Assembly (NCBI GenBank): GCA_910574865.1
Contig: CAJTDN010000013.1
Span: forward strand, 1 to 64,000
DNA from: Lachnospiraceae bacterium
Lineage (GTDB): Bacteria > Bacillota > Clostridia > Lachnospirales > Lachnospiraceae
Length of the DNA: 64,000 nucleotides
Direction of reading: 5' to 3'
How positions within the stretch are numbered: position 1 is the first letter of the stretch; each line of letters opens with the position of its first letter. The notes beneath the pieces are model-generated. The model was not told the origin of the DNA. It ran no database searches and was given only the letters and a program-made list of their open reading frames with translations. Of this stretch, positions 27,493 through 36,420 are shown piece after piece. The translations under genes were made by a program, and so were the position numbers.

Positions 27493-27540
27493 GCGGAGGG
27501 AGGAACGGCGTTCTTCGCCGCGCCTTCCTCCGCTTTTTCT
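27493..27540 (+). terminator. Rho-independent terminator after mobC
   Basis: GCGGAGG...CCTCCGC stem with an inner GGCG/CGCC stem followed by CTTTTTCTTTTT. It is flanked by GTTTACC/GGTAAAC. Confidence 0.85.
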
Positions 27541-27621
27541 TTTTGACGGTAAACTTGCCGGATGTGCCGGAATCATGGATAATAGCGGCAGAACAGGGTT
27601 TTACGAAAGGAGTGGACTGCT

Positions 27622-27936
27622 ATGATGTCATTTGAACAGGTGATAGACATTTTTGGGGACTATCTGGCATTGGATACAGAAATGGAAGTCTGCAAAAGCC
27701 GGTATGGGTATATCCGGGTGGAGTTTCATGGGACAGGGGAATTACCCGGCTATTGCAGCGGCATGGTCTGCCGTACCCCAAAGGAGCTTTTTGACCTTCT
27801 GCTTTCCGATTATGAAAGCTATCTGGAAATCCAGCGGACAAAGGGACGCAGGAATGTGACGGAGGAAGATAAAAACGAAATTACCGCACTGTGTCAATCC
27901 CGTTTGGAGAAGTGGGAAAAAGGAAACGCCAGATAG
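27622..27936 (+). CDS. Hypothetical integrative-element protein
   Basis: 104 residues with GAAAGGAG upstream of ATG 27,622. A soluble acidic protein with strands in the first half (CKSRYGYIRVEFHGTGELPG) and helices in the second. No motif I can name. It sits between mobC and the relaxase, a position often filled by small unknown proteins in these elements. Confidence 0.65.
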   Translation: MMSFEQVIDIFGDYLALDTEMEVCKSRYGYIRVEFHGTGELPGYCSGMVCRTPKELFDLLLSDYESYLEIQRTKGRRNVTEEDKNEITALCQSRLEKWEKGNAR

Positions 27937-28006
27937 CTTTGGGTGATTTACTTTTGGCATGAAACAGGATAATCCGATATAAAAATGTTGAATAAAAAGA
28001 AACAAG

Positions 28007-28026
28007 CGGTCTGCGTATGCAGACCG
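28007..28026 (+). terminator. Perfect hairpin upstream of the relaxase
   Basis: CGGTCTGC-GTAT-GCAGACCG followed by TTTTG. It can end the upstream transcript or act as an attenuator for the relaxase, whose RBS starts about 10 bp later. Confidence 0.7.
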
Positions 28027-28052
28027 TTTTGTTATGGAGGGAGGATTCCATC

Positions 28053-29471
28053 ATGGCAACCACACGCATCATGCCGCTGCACACCGGCAAAGGCCGCACC
28101 GAAAGCCAGGCGGTCAGTGACATTATCGACTATGTAGCCAACCCACAAAAGACAGACAACGGCAGGCTCGTCACCGGCTTTGCGTGTGACAGCCGAGTAG
28201 CCGACGCCGAGTTTCTGCTGGCAAAACGTGAGTACATTTCCACCACTGGACGGGTACGGGGCGCGGACGATGTGCTGGCCTACCATGTCCGGCAGTCCTT
28301 TGTCCCCGGTGAGATCACCCCGGAAGAAGCCAACCGGCTGGGCGTGGAGTTTGCAAAGCGGTTCACCAAGGGAAATCACGCCTTTGTGGTCTGCACCCAT
28401 ATCGACAAATCCCATATCCATAACCACATCATCTGGAACGCAGTCAATGTGAACTGTGACCGGAAATTCCGAAACTTCTGGGGCAGCACCCGCGCGGTCC
28501 GGCGGCTGAATGATACCATCTGCGTTGAGAATGGCTATTCCATTGTAGAGGACCCAAAACCGCATGGAAAAAGCTACAACAAATGGCTGGGGGACCGGGC
28601 AAAGCCCTCCCACCGGGAACAGCTCCGCGTGATGATTGATCAGGCATTAGAACAGAAACCGGCAGACTTTGACGGGCTGTTAAAGCTGCTTGCGGAAATG
28701 GGTTGTGAGGTGTCACGCCGGGGACAGGCAATCCGGCTCAAAGCCCCCGGCTGGAAGAATGTTGCCCGCATGGATGAAAAGCTGGGACAAGGGTACAGCG
28801 AAGATGAAATACGGGCGGTCCTTGCCGGAGAAAAGCAGCATACGCCCCGCAGAAAAGACGCGGTTTCAACTCCCACTCCCAAGGTCAATCTTCTGGTGGA
28901 TATTCAGGCAAAATTGCAGGCCGGAAAAGGCGCTGGCTATGCGCGCTGGGCAAAGGTATTCAATCTGAAACAGATGGCGCAGACGATGAACTACCTCACC
29001 GAGCATGGCCTGCTGGAATATGCAGTCTTGGAAGAAAAAGCGGCTGCTGCTACCACCCGCCACAATGAGCTGTCGGCGCAGATCAAGGCGGCGGAAACCC
29101 GCATGGCGGAGATAGCCGTACTGCGGACCCACATCATCAATTATGTGAAAACCCGCGAGGTCTATGCGGCCTACCGCAAGGCGGGATATTCCAAGAAATT
29201 TTTAGCGGAACATGAAGCGGATATTTTGCTCCACAAGGCGGCAAAGCAGGCTTTTGACGATTTGGGTATCAAGAAGCTGCCCACCGTCAAGAGCTTGCAG
29301 GCCGAGTACGCAACATTGTTGGAAGGAAAGAAAAAAGACTATGCCGAGTACCGGCGCTCCCGCGAGGAAATGCGGGAACTGCTGACCGCAAAAGCCAATG
29401 TGGACCGGCTGATGGGATATGGGGAGGAACGCCAGAATGACCGGGAAAAGGAACAGGGGCAGGACCGCTGA
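28053..29471 (+). CDS. Relaxase / mobilization nuclease
   Basis: 472 residues from ATG 28,053, chosen for the GGAGGGAGG site just upstream. The catalytic region contains FVVCTHIDKSHIHNHIIWNA, the three-His motif, with the Tyr nucleophile probably in the first 30 residues (IIDYVANP). A second region (VSRRGQAIRLKAPGW) and a coiled-coil C-terminus follow. It would nick the oriT, probably the hairpin region directly downstream at 29,565-29,588, and pilot single-stranded DNA. The family is MOBP-like. Confidence 0.88.
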   Translation: MATTRIMPLHTGKGRTESQAVSDIIDYVANPQKTDNGRLVTGFACDSRVADAEFLLAKREYISTTGRVRGADDVLAYHVRQSFVPGEITPEEANRLGVEFAKRFTKGNHAFVVCTHIDKSHIHNHIIWNAVNVNCDRKFRNFWGSTRAVRRLNDTICVENGYSIVEDPKPHGKSYNKWLGDRAKPSHREQLRVMIDQALEQKPADFDGLLKLLAEMGCEVSRRGQAIRLKAPGWKNVARMDEKLGQGYSEDEIRAVLAGEKQHTPRRKDAVSTPTPKVNLLVDIQAKLQAGKGAGYARWAKVFNLKQMAQTMNYLTEHGLLEYAVLEEKAAAATTRHNELSAQIKAAETRMAEIAVLRTHIINYVKTREVYAAYRKAGYSKKFLAEHEADILLHKAAKQAFDDLGIKKLPTVKSLQAEYATLLEGKKKDYAEYRRSREEMRELLTAKANVDRLMGYGEERQNDREKEQGQDR

Positions 29472-29564
29472 CGCGCCCGTTTTTTCGTATTTTCTCACCG
29501 CCGCAGGCAGGTGAAAAGCGTTCCGAAGGAACGCGCAGCCACAGAATGAAATTCTGTGTTCAAA

Positions 29565-29588
29565 GGGGCTTGGGGAATCCCCAACAAG
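29565..29588 (+). other. Putative oriT hairpin of the integrative element
   Basis: GGGGCTTGGGGAATCCCC followed by AACAAG. The same GCTTGGGG...CCCCAACAAG design occurs at 51,856-51,881, next to the mobC/relaxase genes of the other element. Inverted repeats (ACAGAAT/ATTCTGT; GCGTTCC/GGAACGC) lie just upstream. Confidence 0.6.
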
Positions 29589-29713
29589 CAGCGCCAGGAG
29601 CCGGATGGCTATCCTGGGGCATTGCTTGCCACGGTTATCCCGGAACGGGATAACCTTCTTTTTCTCGAAAAAGAACAAAGCCGGTGAGGAATTTGTTAAA
29701 TTCACTCACCGGC

Positions 29714-30070
29714 TCAATTCATTTCAAATTTCTCGGATAGTTCGGTTAGTTCTTTCATGGTTTCCTGCATATGGTGCAAGAGGGTTTCACGCATTTCTGA
29801 CGGGCAGCTGCAATACAGCATCTTCATCTGACCGGCTCCCTCATCTTCCGGGGAAACATCTGGATTGATTAAAGAATCCAGAGAAATCGGCAGTATCTTT
29901 GCCAGTGCCTTCAAAATCAAAAAGGACGGATTCATCTGCCCTTTTTCAATCTTGGCAATCTGCTTGACAGATACATGGCTCAAATCAGAAAGCTCCTGTT
30001 GTGTCAGGCTTTTTCCTTTTCGGGCTTCCCGCATTTTTTGCCCTAAAGCGGTTAAATCATCAATCGGCAT
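29714..30070 (-). CDS. XRE-family helix-turn-helix regulator
   Basis: 118 residues from ATG 30,070, with GAGG 9 bp upstream. The HTH is at residues about 9-62 (KSLTQQELSDLSHVSVKQIA), followed by a short acidic C-terminal domain. It is convergent with the relaxase and divergent from the cargo island, so it may repress genes on either side. No ligand domain is visible. Confidence 0.85.
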   Translation of the reverse strand: MPIDDLTALGQKMREARKGKSLTQQELSDLSHVSVKQIAKIEKGQMNPSFLILKALAKILPISLDSLINPDVSPEDEGAGQMKMLYCSCPSEMRETLLHHMQETMKELTELSEKFEMN

Positions 30071-30246
30071 AATCATTTACCTCAAGTATATTCTATCGTG
30101 CCGATTTACGCAAAGGAATAACCTTATTATACCGACTAACAGATATGATTATACTGTTTTTTAGTGAGACATAAACGCTATCCTTGTATCACTAACCAAA
30201 TCAAATTATAATAGAGGTGGATATTTTTTTGAAAAAATCTGTCCGC

Positions 30247-30279
30247 TGTAACATTTTGCGGACATTTGCCTGTTATACT
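30247..30279 (+). promoter_or_regulatory. Promoter a: paired half-sites plus -10
   Basis: Half-sites TAACATTT and GGACATTT with 11-bp period (30,247-30,267), then 6 bp, then TATACT (30,274-30,279). It now drives only gene debris. Confidence 0.7.
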
Positions 30280-30297
30280 ATCCGCAAAAAGCAATGG

Positions 30298-30787
30298 CGC
30301 ACCCTACATCAAGACCATTTACGGCATGGACTATCAATGGATAGGAGGCGAGTCAAAATGAAGTTTAAGAACCTCTCGGTAAAGTGGCTGTTTGGCTGGG
30401 TGACAATATCTTTTGGAAAACGGCGATTACCTGTATATCCAGACATCGGAAACCAGCTATGATTACACGCTGTACGACCCCGACTACAAGGAACTGGACG
30501 GAGGCCAGCTTGACAATCCCGACCTGTCCCTTGCGGAAGCCGGAAAAGAAATCCTTGCCGCCTATGAACTGTCGGCTGGGAAAATGGAACCCCTGGCCGG
30601 CGACAGGCTGGATGATTTTCTGGAAGCAACCGAACAGGCCAATGCCATTTCCCAGCCGCAGGCGTGGAACGGGATCAACGGCCTTTTGAATTTAGAACCC
30701 CGTTTTGAGGGGAACAGGATAACTTTATCCACCGCCTGCCGACCATGCGGAAAAACCCTTGATTTCCGTGGACTTTTACCACCCTAA
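30298..30787 (+). pseudogene. Debris: response-regulator 3' end, histidine-kinase 5' end and an ICE accessory-protein fragment
   Basis: Near 30,298-30,360 the sequence encodes the tail of an OmpR-type regulator (PYIKTIYGMDYQWIGGESK, stop), overlapped by the first 18 codons of a histidine kinase (MKFKNLSVKWLFGWVTIS). Both are nearly identical to the intact genes at 36,360-36,470. At about 30,409 the sequence switches to a fragment (GDYLYIQTSETSYDYTLYDP and onward) typical of YodL/LPD-type accessory proteins. It is a deletion-fused leftover of an earlier copy of the two-component operon. Confidence 0.75.
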
Positions 30788-30835
30788 ATGCGTAGACGGA
30801 TACAAATTATTTATGTGATATGGCTGTCTACCATA

Positions 30836-30893
30836 TTGACAACTGTTTTCGCGTGTGTTATACTGTATTTGTTATAGCAATACAGTATAACAC
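30836..30893 (+). promoter_or_regulatory. Promoter and palindromic operator of the GntR operon
   Basis: TTGACA (30,836-30,841), 17-bp spacer, TATACT (30,859-30,864). A perfect 15-bp inverted repeat, GTGTTATACTGTATT / AATACAGTATAACAC (30,855-30,869 and 30,879-30,893), covers the -10 and start region, as expected for autorepression by the GntR protein. Confidence 0.85.
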
Positions 30894-30911
30894 AGAAATG
30901 GCGGTGAGAAT

Positions 30912-31295
30912 TTGGAAATAGTTGTAAGCAATAAAGCAAGCCGACCACTGTATGAGCAAATTTCTTCACAGATCAAAGCGGCTATTATGAGTGGAGAACT
31001 GAAAGCTGGTGAAGCAATTCCATCTGTGCGTTCATTGGCAAAATCGTTGCACATCAGTATTCTTACAGTACAAAAGGCTTATGCAACTTTGCAGGAAGAT
31101 TGTTTTATTGAAACAACTGCTGGAAAAGGCTGCTATGTGTCGGCACAAAACCAGGACTTTTATCTTGAAGAACAACAAAAGAAGATAGAGGAAAAATTTG
31201 CAGAGGCAATCGAGATCGCACGCACAAGCGGAATATCTCTCAATAAGTTGACCGATTTACTAACCCTTATGTATCAGGAGGATGATGGAGAATGA
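30912..31295 (+). CDS. GntR-family (YtrA-type) transcriptional regulator
   Basis: 127 residues from TTG 30,912 with GGCGGTGAG upstream. The winged-helix domain (RPLYEQISSQIKAAIMSGEL, then IPSVRSLAKSLHISILTVQK) fills the first 75 residues. The short tail fits the YtrA subfamily, which controls adjacent ABC-transporter genes. The operator above overlaps its own promoter. Its stop overlaps the ATPase start by 4 bp. Confidence 0.88.
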   Translation: MEIVVSNKASRPLYEQISSQIKAAIMSGELKAGEAIPSVRSLAKSLHISILTVQKAYATLQEDCFIETTAGKGCYVSAQNQDFYLEEQQKKIEEKFAEAIEIARTSGISLNKLTDLLTLMYQEDDGE

Positions 31296-32149
31296 ATGAT
31301 GCTTTAATTATTTCAGGTCTAACCAAGACATATAAAGATTTTATGTTGAATGGAGTTTCATTTTCTGTTCCATGTGGTTCTATTGTAGGGCTGATTGGTG
31401 AAAATGGAGCTGGAAAAAGTACAACTATCAATGCAGTGTTGGGACTTATTCAGAAAGAGGCTGGTAGCATTTGTGTTTTAGGTAAAGAGCAACCAGATAA
31501 CGAAATCAAGGAACAGATTGGTGTCGTATTTGACGGCAACAACTATCCTGAAATCTTTTCTACCCGAAAACTGAACCGGGTTATGAAAGACATTTATCAT
31601 TCATGGGAAGAACACACATTCCTGAACCTTTTGAAAAAATTTTCTTTACCTACCGATAAACCGATTAAGCAATTTTCAAAAGGAATGAAAATGAAATTGG
31701 CAATCGCAGTCGCCTTGTCCCATAATTCTAAACTACTGATTTTGGATGAAGCCACCAGTGGACTTGATCCCGTCATACGAGATGATATATTAGACATCTT
31801 ATTGGACTTTGCACAGGACGAAACTCATTCTATTTTGATTTCTTCGCACATCACTACTGACCTTGAAAAAATTGCTGACTACATTGTTTTTATTCACGAG
31901 GGGCAAGTAGTATTCTCAAAGCTGAAGGATGAGCTGATAGAGCAGTATGGTATCATTAAGTGTGGAGCCGCACAGTTCGAGGCATTGGATAAATCGGACA
32001 TCATCGTATACCGCAAGATGGATTATGAATGGCAGGTGTTGGTTGCTGATCGGGCTGCCATGAAGAAAAAATATCCAAAAACACTGATTGATTCTGTTTC
32101 GATTGACGAAATTATGCTTCTCTATGTAAAAGGAGAAAGGGGGAAATAA
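31292..32149 (+). CDS. ABC transporter ATP-binding protein (YtrB-like)
   Basis: 285 residues. Walker A GENGAGKST, signature FSKGMKMKL and Walker B LLILDEATSGLD are intact, followed by a C-terminal extension. The partner permease starts 1 bp after the stop. In YtrA-type operons these pumps respond to cell-wall-active compounds; export of a drug or peptide is inferred. Confidence 0.9.
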   Translation: MNDALIISGLTKTYKDFMLNGVSFSVPCGSIVGLIGENGAGKSTTINAVLGLIQKEAGSICVLGKEQPDNEIKEQIGVVFDGNNYPEIFSTRKLNRVMKDIYHSWEEHTFLNLLKKFSLPTDKPIKQFSKGMKMKLAIAVALSHNSKLLILDEATSGLDPVIRDDILDILLDFAQDETHSILISSHITTDLEKIADYIVFIHEGQVVFSKLKDELIEQYGIIKCGAAQFEALDKSDIIVYRKMDYEWQVLVADRAAMKKKYPKTLIDSVSIDEIMLLYVKGERGK

Positions 32150-32150
32150 A

Positions 32151-32759
32151 ATGAAAGGCTTATTACTTAAAGATTATTATTTAATCAAGTCTGTGCTATA
32201 TATCATACTTGTAGTTTTTGCAGTGGTTGGAATAGGAATGTCTTTTTTGACTTCCACATGGGTTTTAACTGTAATTGCAACTGTTATGCTCGGAATGATC
32301 TCTGTAACGACGATAAATATGGACAGAAACTCTGGTTGGAAAAAAGTTTCGCTTGTTTTACCTGTATCCAGAACGGCTGTTTTAGACTGTAAATATATCT
32401 TGTATTTACTACTTAGTGGGATCGGTTTGCTTTTAGGTGTCATTCTGGGTGTTGTGGCATCCATTATAAAAGGTCAAATTGACTATCAATCTATGATGCT
32501 ATTTGTTGGTATCAGCATTGCTATGGCATTATTTTCTGGAAGCATGACAATACCACTCACATTCCTGCTTAGTGAAGAAAAAAGTATGTTGGCTTTAATC
32601 ATTGCGTACCCTCTTTCCGCTTTCGTATTTGTAGGAGCTGCACTACTAATTGACAACAAGTTGCTCGCTTGTGGTTTTGTAACTATTGTAGGTGTATTAC
32701 TTTATTCGATTTCGTGGCTGATTTCGAGAAAACAAATTATAAATAAGGATATGACTTAA
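32151..32759 (+). CDS. ABC-2 type permease
   Basis: 202 residues with six predicted membrane segments, a typical small ABC-2 permease (MKGLLLKDYYLIKSVLYIIL start). It pairs with the ATPase directly upstream. The third gene of the GntR operon. Confidence 0.85.
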   Translation: MKGLLLKDYYLIKSVLYIILVVFAVVGIGMSFLTSTWVLTVIATVMLGMISVTTINMDRNSGWKKVSLVLPVSRTAVLDCKYILYLLLSGIGLLLGVILGVVASIIKGQIDYQSMMLFVGISIAMALFSGSMTIPLTFLLSEEKSMLALIIAYPLSAFVFVGAALLIDNKLLACGFVTIVGVLLYSISWLISRKQIINKDMT

Positions 32760-32773
32760 AAAGGAGAATGAAT

Positions 32774-32938
32774 ATGGTAAACAAAGAAAAGCGGTTTGAA
32801 ACGATTTATACACAAGGAACTTCGTGGAGCATAGTCATTGATAATGAAACAGGCGTTAATTATCTTGTCCATGATACAAGTATAACCCCCTTATTGAATA
32901 AAGATGGGAGTATCGTTATTACTGATGTCAATAAGTAA
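32774..32938 (+). CDS. Small DUF6440-like protein
   Basis: 54 residues from ATG 32,774 (AAGGAG 8 bp upstream; ATG 32,768 is also in frame). The pattern KRFETIYTQGTSWSIVIDNE, then GVNYLVHD, T-P-L-L-N-K-D-G matches the DUF6440 family of small strand-rich proteins often placed after ABC operons. The function is unknown. Confidence 0.7.
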   Translation: MVNKEKRFETIYTQGTSWSIVIDNETGVNYLVHDTSITPLLNKDGSIVITDVNK

Positions 32939-32959
32939 CTAATCTGGGGTCATCCTAAA

Positions 32960-33140
32960 AGGGCAGCCTACGAGAAAACGCCGGGCGCGGAGGTGTCAAA
33001 ATCTCTGCGTCCAGCTTTTTATACTCGGTTTTGAGGGCGTACAGGTTGGGGAGCTTTGTGGTTCCCGCCTCTTTGAGCGCCTTTGCCGCCGCGTCGTTTG
33101 CCGCGCTAATCTCGGCCAGTCTGCTTTCCAAGCCCTCGGA
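32960..33140 (-). pseudogene. Relaxase C-terminal fragment
   Basis: The minus strand encodes ESRLAEISAANDAAAKALKE then AGTTKLPNLYALKTEYKKLD, the coiled-coil tail found in relaxases of this type (compare the relaxase at 28,053: KKLPTVKSLQAEYATL). There is no start or catalytic part. It is debris from element rearrangement that borders the cargo island. Confidence 0.7.
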
Positions 33141-33169
33141 AAAGCACTTTTTTGAAAAAATCTGTTTGT

Positions 33170-33202
33170 TGTAACATTTCGCGGACATTTGGGGTTTATA
33201 AT
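33170..33202 (+). promoter_or_regulatory. Promoter b: paired half-sites plus -10
   Basis: TGTAACATTT-CGC-GGACATTT (33,170-33,190), 6 bp, then TATAAT (33,197-33,202). It drives the permease at 33,233. Confidence 0.8.
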
Positions 33203-33232
33203 GGCCCTATCAAATATGGAGGTGATACAACT

Positions 33233-35641
33233 ATGACATGGCCTTTTGAAAATGACACCAGCGCCATTGTAAAAAAATTAGCAGATCGAAGCATGAAAGC
33301 GGATAAAAGACGCAATGCGTTTATCGTTATAACGATTGCTTTTGCAGTTAGTTTGATGATGATATTAGCATTATATAACCTCGGAACAGACCGTGAATAC
33401 AGGCTTTATCTGCAAGGACGTTATCAAGGCAGCTTTATTAACAGTACCAGTGCCGTCTTTGAAAAACTGGAACATAACAACCAGATCGAAGTAGTCGGCA
33501 AAGAGGCTGCAATGGGAACGAACCGTATCAATGACTATACTTTGGATGTGTATTATAGAGATCAAAATGCACTTGAACTGAAAGGCGTTACCGACTTGCT
33601 GGGAAAAATGCCGGAGGCAGAAAATGAAATCATTGTGGAACAGTCCTATTTGGAGCATTTAGGGCTGTCGGTTCAACTGGATCAGACCGTTACACTGGAT
33701 ATGCCTTTTGGAGAAAAGCAGACATATCATGTTTGCGGCATTATTCAAAGCAGTAATACATCCCGCATTTATCAAATCATTGTATCGGATGGTTTGTATA
33801 GCCGGTATGGAGAAGCGAACTGTTACGATCTTTTGGTCCGCTTAAAAAATACCGAAAATATGGACAGCGAAACTTTGAAGCTGTTGATAGACGAAATTGC
33901 GGAACAAAGCGGTGTACCTGAACAGTATGTTATGTATAGCTCTACCTACTTTGGATTGGCAGAAGAAAAATCTACGCAGGAGCTATTAGTGATTATCGGA
34001 GCAAGCAGTTTAATTGTACTGGCCTGTTCTTTGGTTATTTACAGCCTGTTCTACATTTCCGTTATTGGGAAAATACATGAATATGGTAGACTGCGTGTGC
34101 TGGGGGCTACATCGGTTCAGATCAAGCGTATCGTGCGAAAAGAAAGTTTTTTATTATCCTGTGCCGCAATTCCTATCGGCGTTGTATTAGGAAGTGTTTT
34201 GGGCTATTGTTTCGTCCCGGACGGCTGGCATTGGATGACTACACTGAAATGCGCCGTTGTGATTGCCATTGTTACAGAAATTGCCTTAAAAATTGCTGTC
34301 CATACCCCTGTAAAGAAAGCCTCTATGGTATCGCCTATTGAGGCGCTGCGAATCAATACTGCTGATACACCGGCGACAGAAAAAACGCGGATCGAACATC
34401 GAAAAATCACGCCATCTTCGCTTGCCCGAATGAGCTTTGCCCGGAACAAGAAAAAAGCTATTCTAACCGTATTGTCTTTGGGATTTGCGGGAGTTTTACT
34501 GATGTGTGCAGCCACCTACCTTAATTCAAATGATGTAGAAAGCATGGCAAAACAGCAATTTACAAATGGCGACATTGCACTTTCCCTCGATCCCGCCAAC
34601 ACAAATGCGGAAGACCGTCCCGCCGGGATCAATGCACTTCAAACGGAAAATCCATTGGATGAAGTTTTGGAAGAAACAATTTCAGATATGGATGGCGTAA
34701 AGAATATTGAATTTATACAGGGCTGTGTTTCAAATATGGAATTTCCCACTCCTTTCAAGGATGGTAACAGCCATTTCTTTACCCAAATTGGAATTCCTGA
34801 AAATCAGTACGAGGACTTTTCACAAGGACTGATAGAGGGAACCGCAGACCACCAGAAACTTATCAATGGAAAAGGAGTTATCGTTGATAATTCAACCAGG
34901 CTGTTAAGCGACTATTATAATTACACCCCTCAAATTGGCGATATAGTCAAAGTGGAAACAACGGATGGACAATGGGAAGAATTTACTGTAATGGGGATTG
35001 GAAAAGCCCCTGATCTCGGTGGGGATTCAGCATTTTTCTATTTTCCGCAGGAACTCTTATCTATGATGAAAGAAAATGTTTCCAACTTCAATATGACCTG
35101 CATTGTAGATGTGGAAAGGGATCAGCTTACAGAAGTTGAGAATAAGATATTCCAGTTGGCAGAAAATCATGGAGGTATAGAAGTTTTCAGTATCAGCGAT
35201 ATTATTACTTATCTGCAAGAGGAAATGGATAACATAAAAATGCCGTTATATGGATTGGTATTTTTCATTGCTGTTTTTGGGCTAATCAGCCTTATCAATA
35301 CGCTGATGACAAATATTATATCAAGGCAGCAGGAATTTGGTATTTTACAGTCTGTGGGATTGAGCAGTAGGCAATTCTCCAAAATGCTGCAAACAGAATG
35401 TTTCTATTATGTTGCTGGTACGGCTATTCTAACTCTAACAATTGGAACTTTAGCGGGATTTATACTCTGCAAAGTTTTCAATCAGGTTGGGACATTCGGG
35501 ACATTGACTTATCATTTTCCAGTTTTAGAAATAAGTATATATTTTGCAGCGCTTTTCTTTATACTGGCAGCTTATTCCGTTTTCTCTGTACGATATAGCA
35601 AAAGACATCCTGTGATTGAGCGTATTAAAACAATAGAGTAA
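33233..35641 (+). CDS. FtsX-type ABC permease, first copy
   Basis: 802 residues from ATG 33,233, picked for GGAGGTGAT upstream. One N-terminal membrane segment, a large extracellular region, three segments near 265-390, a second segment near residue 430, another extracellular region and three C-terminal segments: the MacB/BceB-like two-FtsX layout. It begins MTWPFENDTSAIVKKLADRS, almost identical to the second permease. No ATPase gene is adjacent; it probably shares the ATPase at 37,625. Role inferred: sensing or removal of a cell-wall-active peptide. Confidence 0.88.
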   Translation: MTWPFENDTSAIVKKLADRSMKADKRRNAFIVITIAFAVSLMMILALYNLGTDREYRLYLQGRYQGSFINSTSAVFEKLEHNNQIEVVGKEAAMGTNRINDYTLDVYYRDQNALELKGVTDLLGKMPEAENEIIVEQSYLEHLGLSVQLDQTVTLDMPFGEKQTYHVCGIIQSSNTSRIYQIIVSDGLYSRYGEANCYDLLVRLKNTENMDSETLKLLIDEIAEQSGVPEQYVMYSSTYFGLAEEKSTQELLVIIGASSLIVLACSLVIYSLFYISVIGKIHEYGRLRVLGATSVQIKRIVRKESFLLSCAAIPIGVVLGSVLGYCFVPDGWHWMTTLKCAVVIAIVTEIALKIAVHTPVKKASMVSPIEALRINTADTPATEKTRIEHRKITPSSLARMSFARNKKKAILTVLSLGFAGVLLMCAATYLNSNDVESMAKQQFTNGDIALSLDPANTNAEDRPAGINALQTENPLDEVLEETISDMDGVKNIEFIQGCVSNMEFPTPFKDGNSHFFTQIGIPENQYEDFSQGLIEGTADHQKLINGKGVIVDNSTRLLSDYYNYTPQIGDIVKVETTDGQWEEFTVMGIGKAPDLGGDSAFFYFPQELLSMMKENVSNFNMTCIVDVERDQLTEVENKIFQLAENHGGIEVFSISDIITYLQEEMDNIKMPLYGLVFFIAVFGLISLINTLMTNIISRQQEFGILQSVGLSSRQFSKMLQTECFYYVAGTAILTLTIGTLAGFILCKVFNQVGTFGTLTYHFPVLEISIYFAALFFILAAYSVFSVRYSKRHPVIERIKTIE

Positions 35642-35678
35642 ATTTTCCTTTATCAGAAAATTATGTTTTCCACAACAC

Positions 35679-35699
35679 GGGATATTTGCCTGTTATACT
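35679..35699 (+). promoter_or_regulatory. Promoter c: degenerate half-site plus -10
   Basis: GGGATATTT (35,679-35,687), 6 bp, TATACT (35,694-35,699). The upstream half-site is poorly conserved, so this promoter of the regulator gene may be weaker or less responsive. Confidence 0.55.
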
Positions 35700-35727
35700 A
35701 TCTGCAAAAAGCAAAGGAAGTGAGGGT

Positions 35728-36420
35728 ATGAAGCAGATTTTAATTGTCGAGGACGACAGTTTTTTGAGTAAGATGTTGGCCTACAACCTGACCGCAGACG
35801 GCTACGGCGTGACTTCTACTCTAAATGCCAGAACCGCAGCCGAAGCCATCCGCCAGCGGGAATTTGATTTAGTGCTGCTGGACATCAACCTGCCGGACGG
35901 CAACGGTTTTGAACTGTGCAGGCTGATAAAGCCCCAGCACCCGGACACCATTGTGATTTTCCTGACCGCCAACGATCAGGAGAGCGACCAGATACGGGGT
36001 TATGAGGTGGGTGCGGTGGACTACATCACAAAGCCCTTTGTGATCGGAGCCTTGCAGCGGAAAATCAAAGCTATGTTCGCTATGCTGGAACATCACAAAC
36101 CGGCCAAGGACATTTACGACGACGGGAGGCTGTTTCTGGACTTCTCGGAGCAGACGGCTTCCTTAAACGGCAAGCCCCTGACCCTATCCCCGATGGAATA
36201 TAAAATGCTGAACCTGTTCCGTAAAAATCCCCGTCAAGTGCTGACCCGTGGGCAGCTTTTGGAAAAGCTGTGGGATATAGACGAGAGGTTTGTAGACGAA
36301 CACACCCTGACAACCTCCATCAGCCGGATTCGCAGCAAAATTGAATCTGACGGCGGCGCACCCCACATCAAGACCATTTACGGCATGGGCTACCAATGGA
36401 CGGGAGGCGAGGCAAAATGA
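35728..36420 (+). CDS. OmpR-family response regulator
   Basis: 230 residues from ATG 35,728 with GAAGTGAGGG upstream. Receiver domain with acidic pocket E8-D9-D10, phospho-acceptor Asp52 (LLDINLPDG) and Lys in YITKPF. The C-terminal winged helix (LTLSPMEYKMLNLFRKNPRQ, then HTLTTSISRIRSK) binds direct repeats, probably the paired half-sites found at five promoters nearby. The stop overlaps the kinase start (ATGA). Confidence 0.93.
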   Translation: MKQILIVEDDSFLSKMLAYNLTADGYGVTSTLNARTAAEAIRQREFDLVLLDINLPDGNGFELCRLIKPQHPDTIVIFLTANDQESDQIRGYEVGAVDYITKPFVIGALQRKIKAMFAMLEHHKPAKDIYDDGRLFLDFSEQTASLNGKPLTLSPMEYKMLNLFRKNPRQVLTRGQLLEKLWDIDERFVDEHTLTTSISRIRSKIESDGGAPHIKTIYGMGYQWTGGEAK

